NCBI GenBank assembly: GCA_934869045.1
Contig: CAKXAF010000011.1
Location: 8,636 to 16,047 of the forward strand
DNA: 7,412 nt
Direction of reading: 5' to 3'
From: an uncultured Nitrososphaerota archaeon
GTDB lineage: Bacteria > Bacillota > Clostridia > Oscillospirales > Ruminococcaceae
Made by a program: the position numbers and the translations under genes. This document shows, piece by piece, positions 7,233-7,412 of this stretch. The first letter of the stretch is position 1; each line of letters begins with the position of its first letter. The notes beneath the pieces are model-generated. The model was not told the origin of the DNA. It worked only from the letters and a program-made list of their open reading frames with translations, and did not search any database.

Positions 7233-7412
7233 ATGATTCTCGACAGTGTGGCATATTTGGGCCACTGGCCCTTCCGGAAACTTGGCTGCGCCAACGCGGC
7301 GGAAATGGCCGCTTGGATGGACAAAGCATCTATCGAAAAATCCTGTGTTTCCTCCATCAACTCCGTCTTTTATAAGGATGCTATGGAAGGAAACCGGGAG
7401 CTTATGGCGGAG
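7233..7412 (+). CDS. Second amidohydrolase-like protein, N-terminal 60 residues (runs off the window)
   Basis: ATG 7233 is preceded by AAGGAGGG (about 7219-7225) at 7 bases, and the frame stays open for 60 codons to the window end. The N-terminus, MILDSVAYLGHWPFRKLG, then AAEMAAWMDKASIEKSCVSS and FYKDAMEGNRELM, follows the pattern of uncharacterised PF04909-like proteins: strand 1 with the metal motif, helix 1, strand 2 with VSS, and a DPxxGNxEL-like turn. At the usual HxH position it has V6-A-Y8, so both strand-1 metal histidines are missing; H11 lies a little beyond. It may be a metal-poor or differently metallated relative that works with, or pairs with, the intact amidohydrolase just upstream. 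The rest of the protein is needed to decide. The family call rests on pattern recognition of a short fragment. Confidence 0.65.
   Translation, partial: MILDSVAYLGHWPFRKLGCANAAEMAAWMDKASIEKSCVSSINSVFYKDAMEGNRELMAE

Overview
The window reads as part of a carbohydrate-utilisation locus of a GC-rich Gram-positive bacterium. A gut-type Clostridia/Oscillospiraceae member is the best guess. This rests on strong purine-rich Shine-Dalgarno sites (GGAGGA, AGGAGGA, AAGGAGGG), tightly packed co-directional genes, high GC at third codon positions, and an ABC sugar-binding protein paired with enzymes that lack signal peptides. The taxonomic call is inference. No marker gene is present.

Layout, all on the + strand: (1) the C-terminal 126 residues of a family-1 extracellular solute-binding protein, ending at 382; (2) a 91-base spacer with two consecutive inverted repeats and the ribosome binding site of the next gene, with no promoter that I can defend; (3) a complete glycoside hydrolase family 38 (GH38) alpha-mannosidase, 474-2915, with all recognisable zinc ligands and the catalytic nucleophile; (4) a complete 1141-residue heparinase II/III-type polysaccharide lyase-like protein, 2953-6378, carrying an N-terminal Cys-rich knuckle, a duplicated beta-rich segment and a C-terminal CBM9-like domain; (5) a complete PF04909-type amidohydrolase, 6406-7218, with an intact metal centre; (6) the first 60 codons of a second amidohydrolase-like protein, 7233 to the window end, whose N-terminus lacks the usual HxH metal motif. 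Genes 3 to 6 are separated by only 37, 27 and 14 bases and probably form one transcript.

A working model, by inference, is as follows. An ABC importer brings in an oligosaccharide containing alpha-mannose and probably a uronic acid. The cytoplasmic GH38 enzyme and the lyase-like enzyme break it down, and the two amidohydrolase-family proteins process a downstream product. Sugar lactone or acid chemistry is one precedent in that superfamily. Glucuronate-mannose polymers such as glucuronomannans or xanthan side chains would fit the enzyme combination, but the sequence does not fix the substrate.

The individual families are known. The points most worth a second look are this gene combination, the architecture of the large lyase-like protein, the pairing of one metal-competent and one HxH-less amidohydrolase, and the hairpin pair between the transporter gene and the enzyme genes. 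I see no mobile elements, CRISPR arrays, RNA genes or prophage genes.
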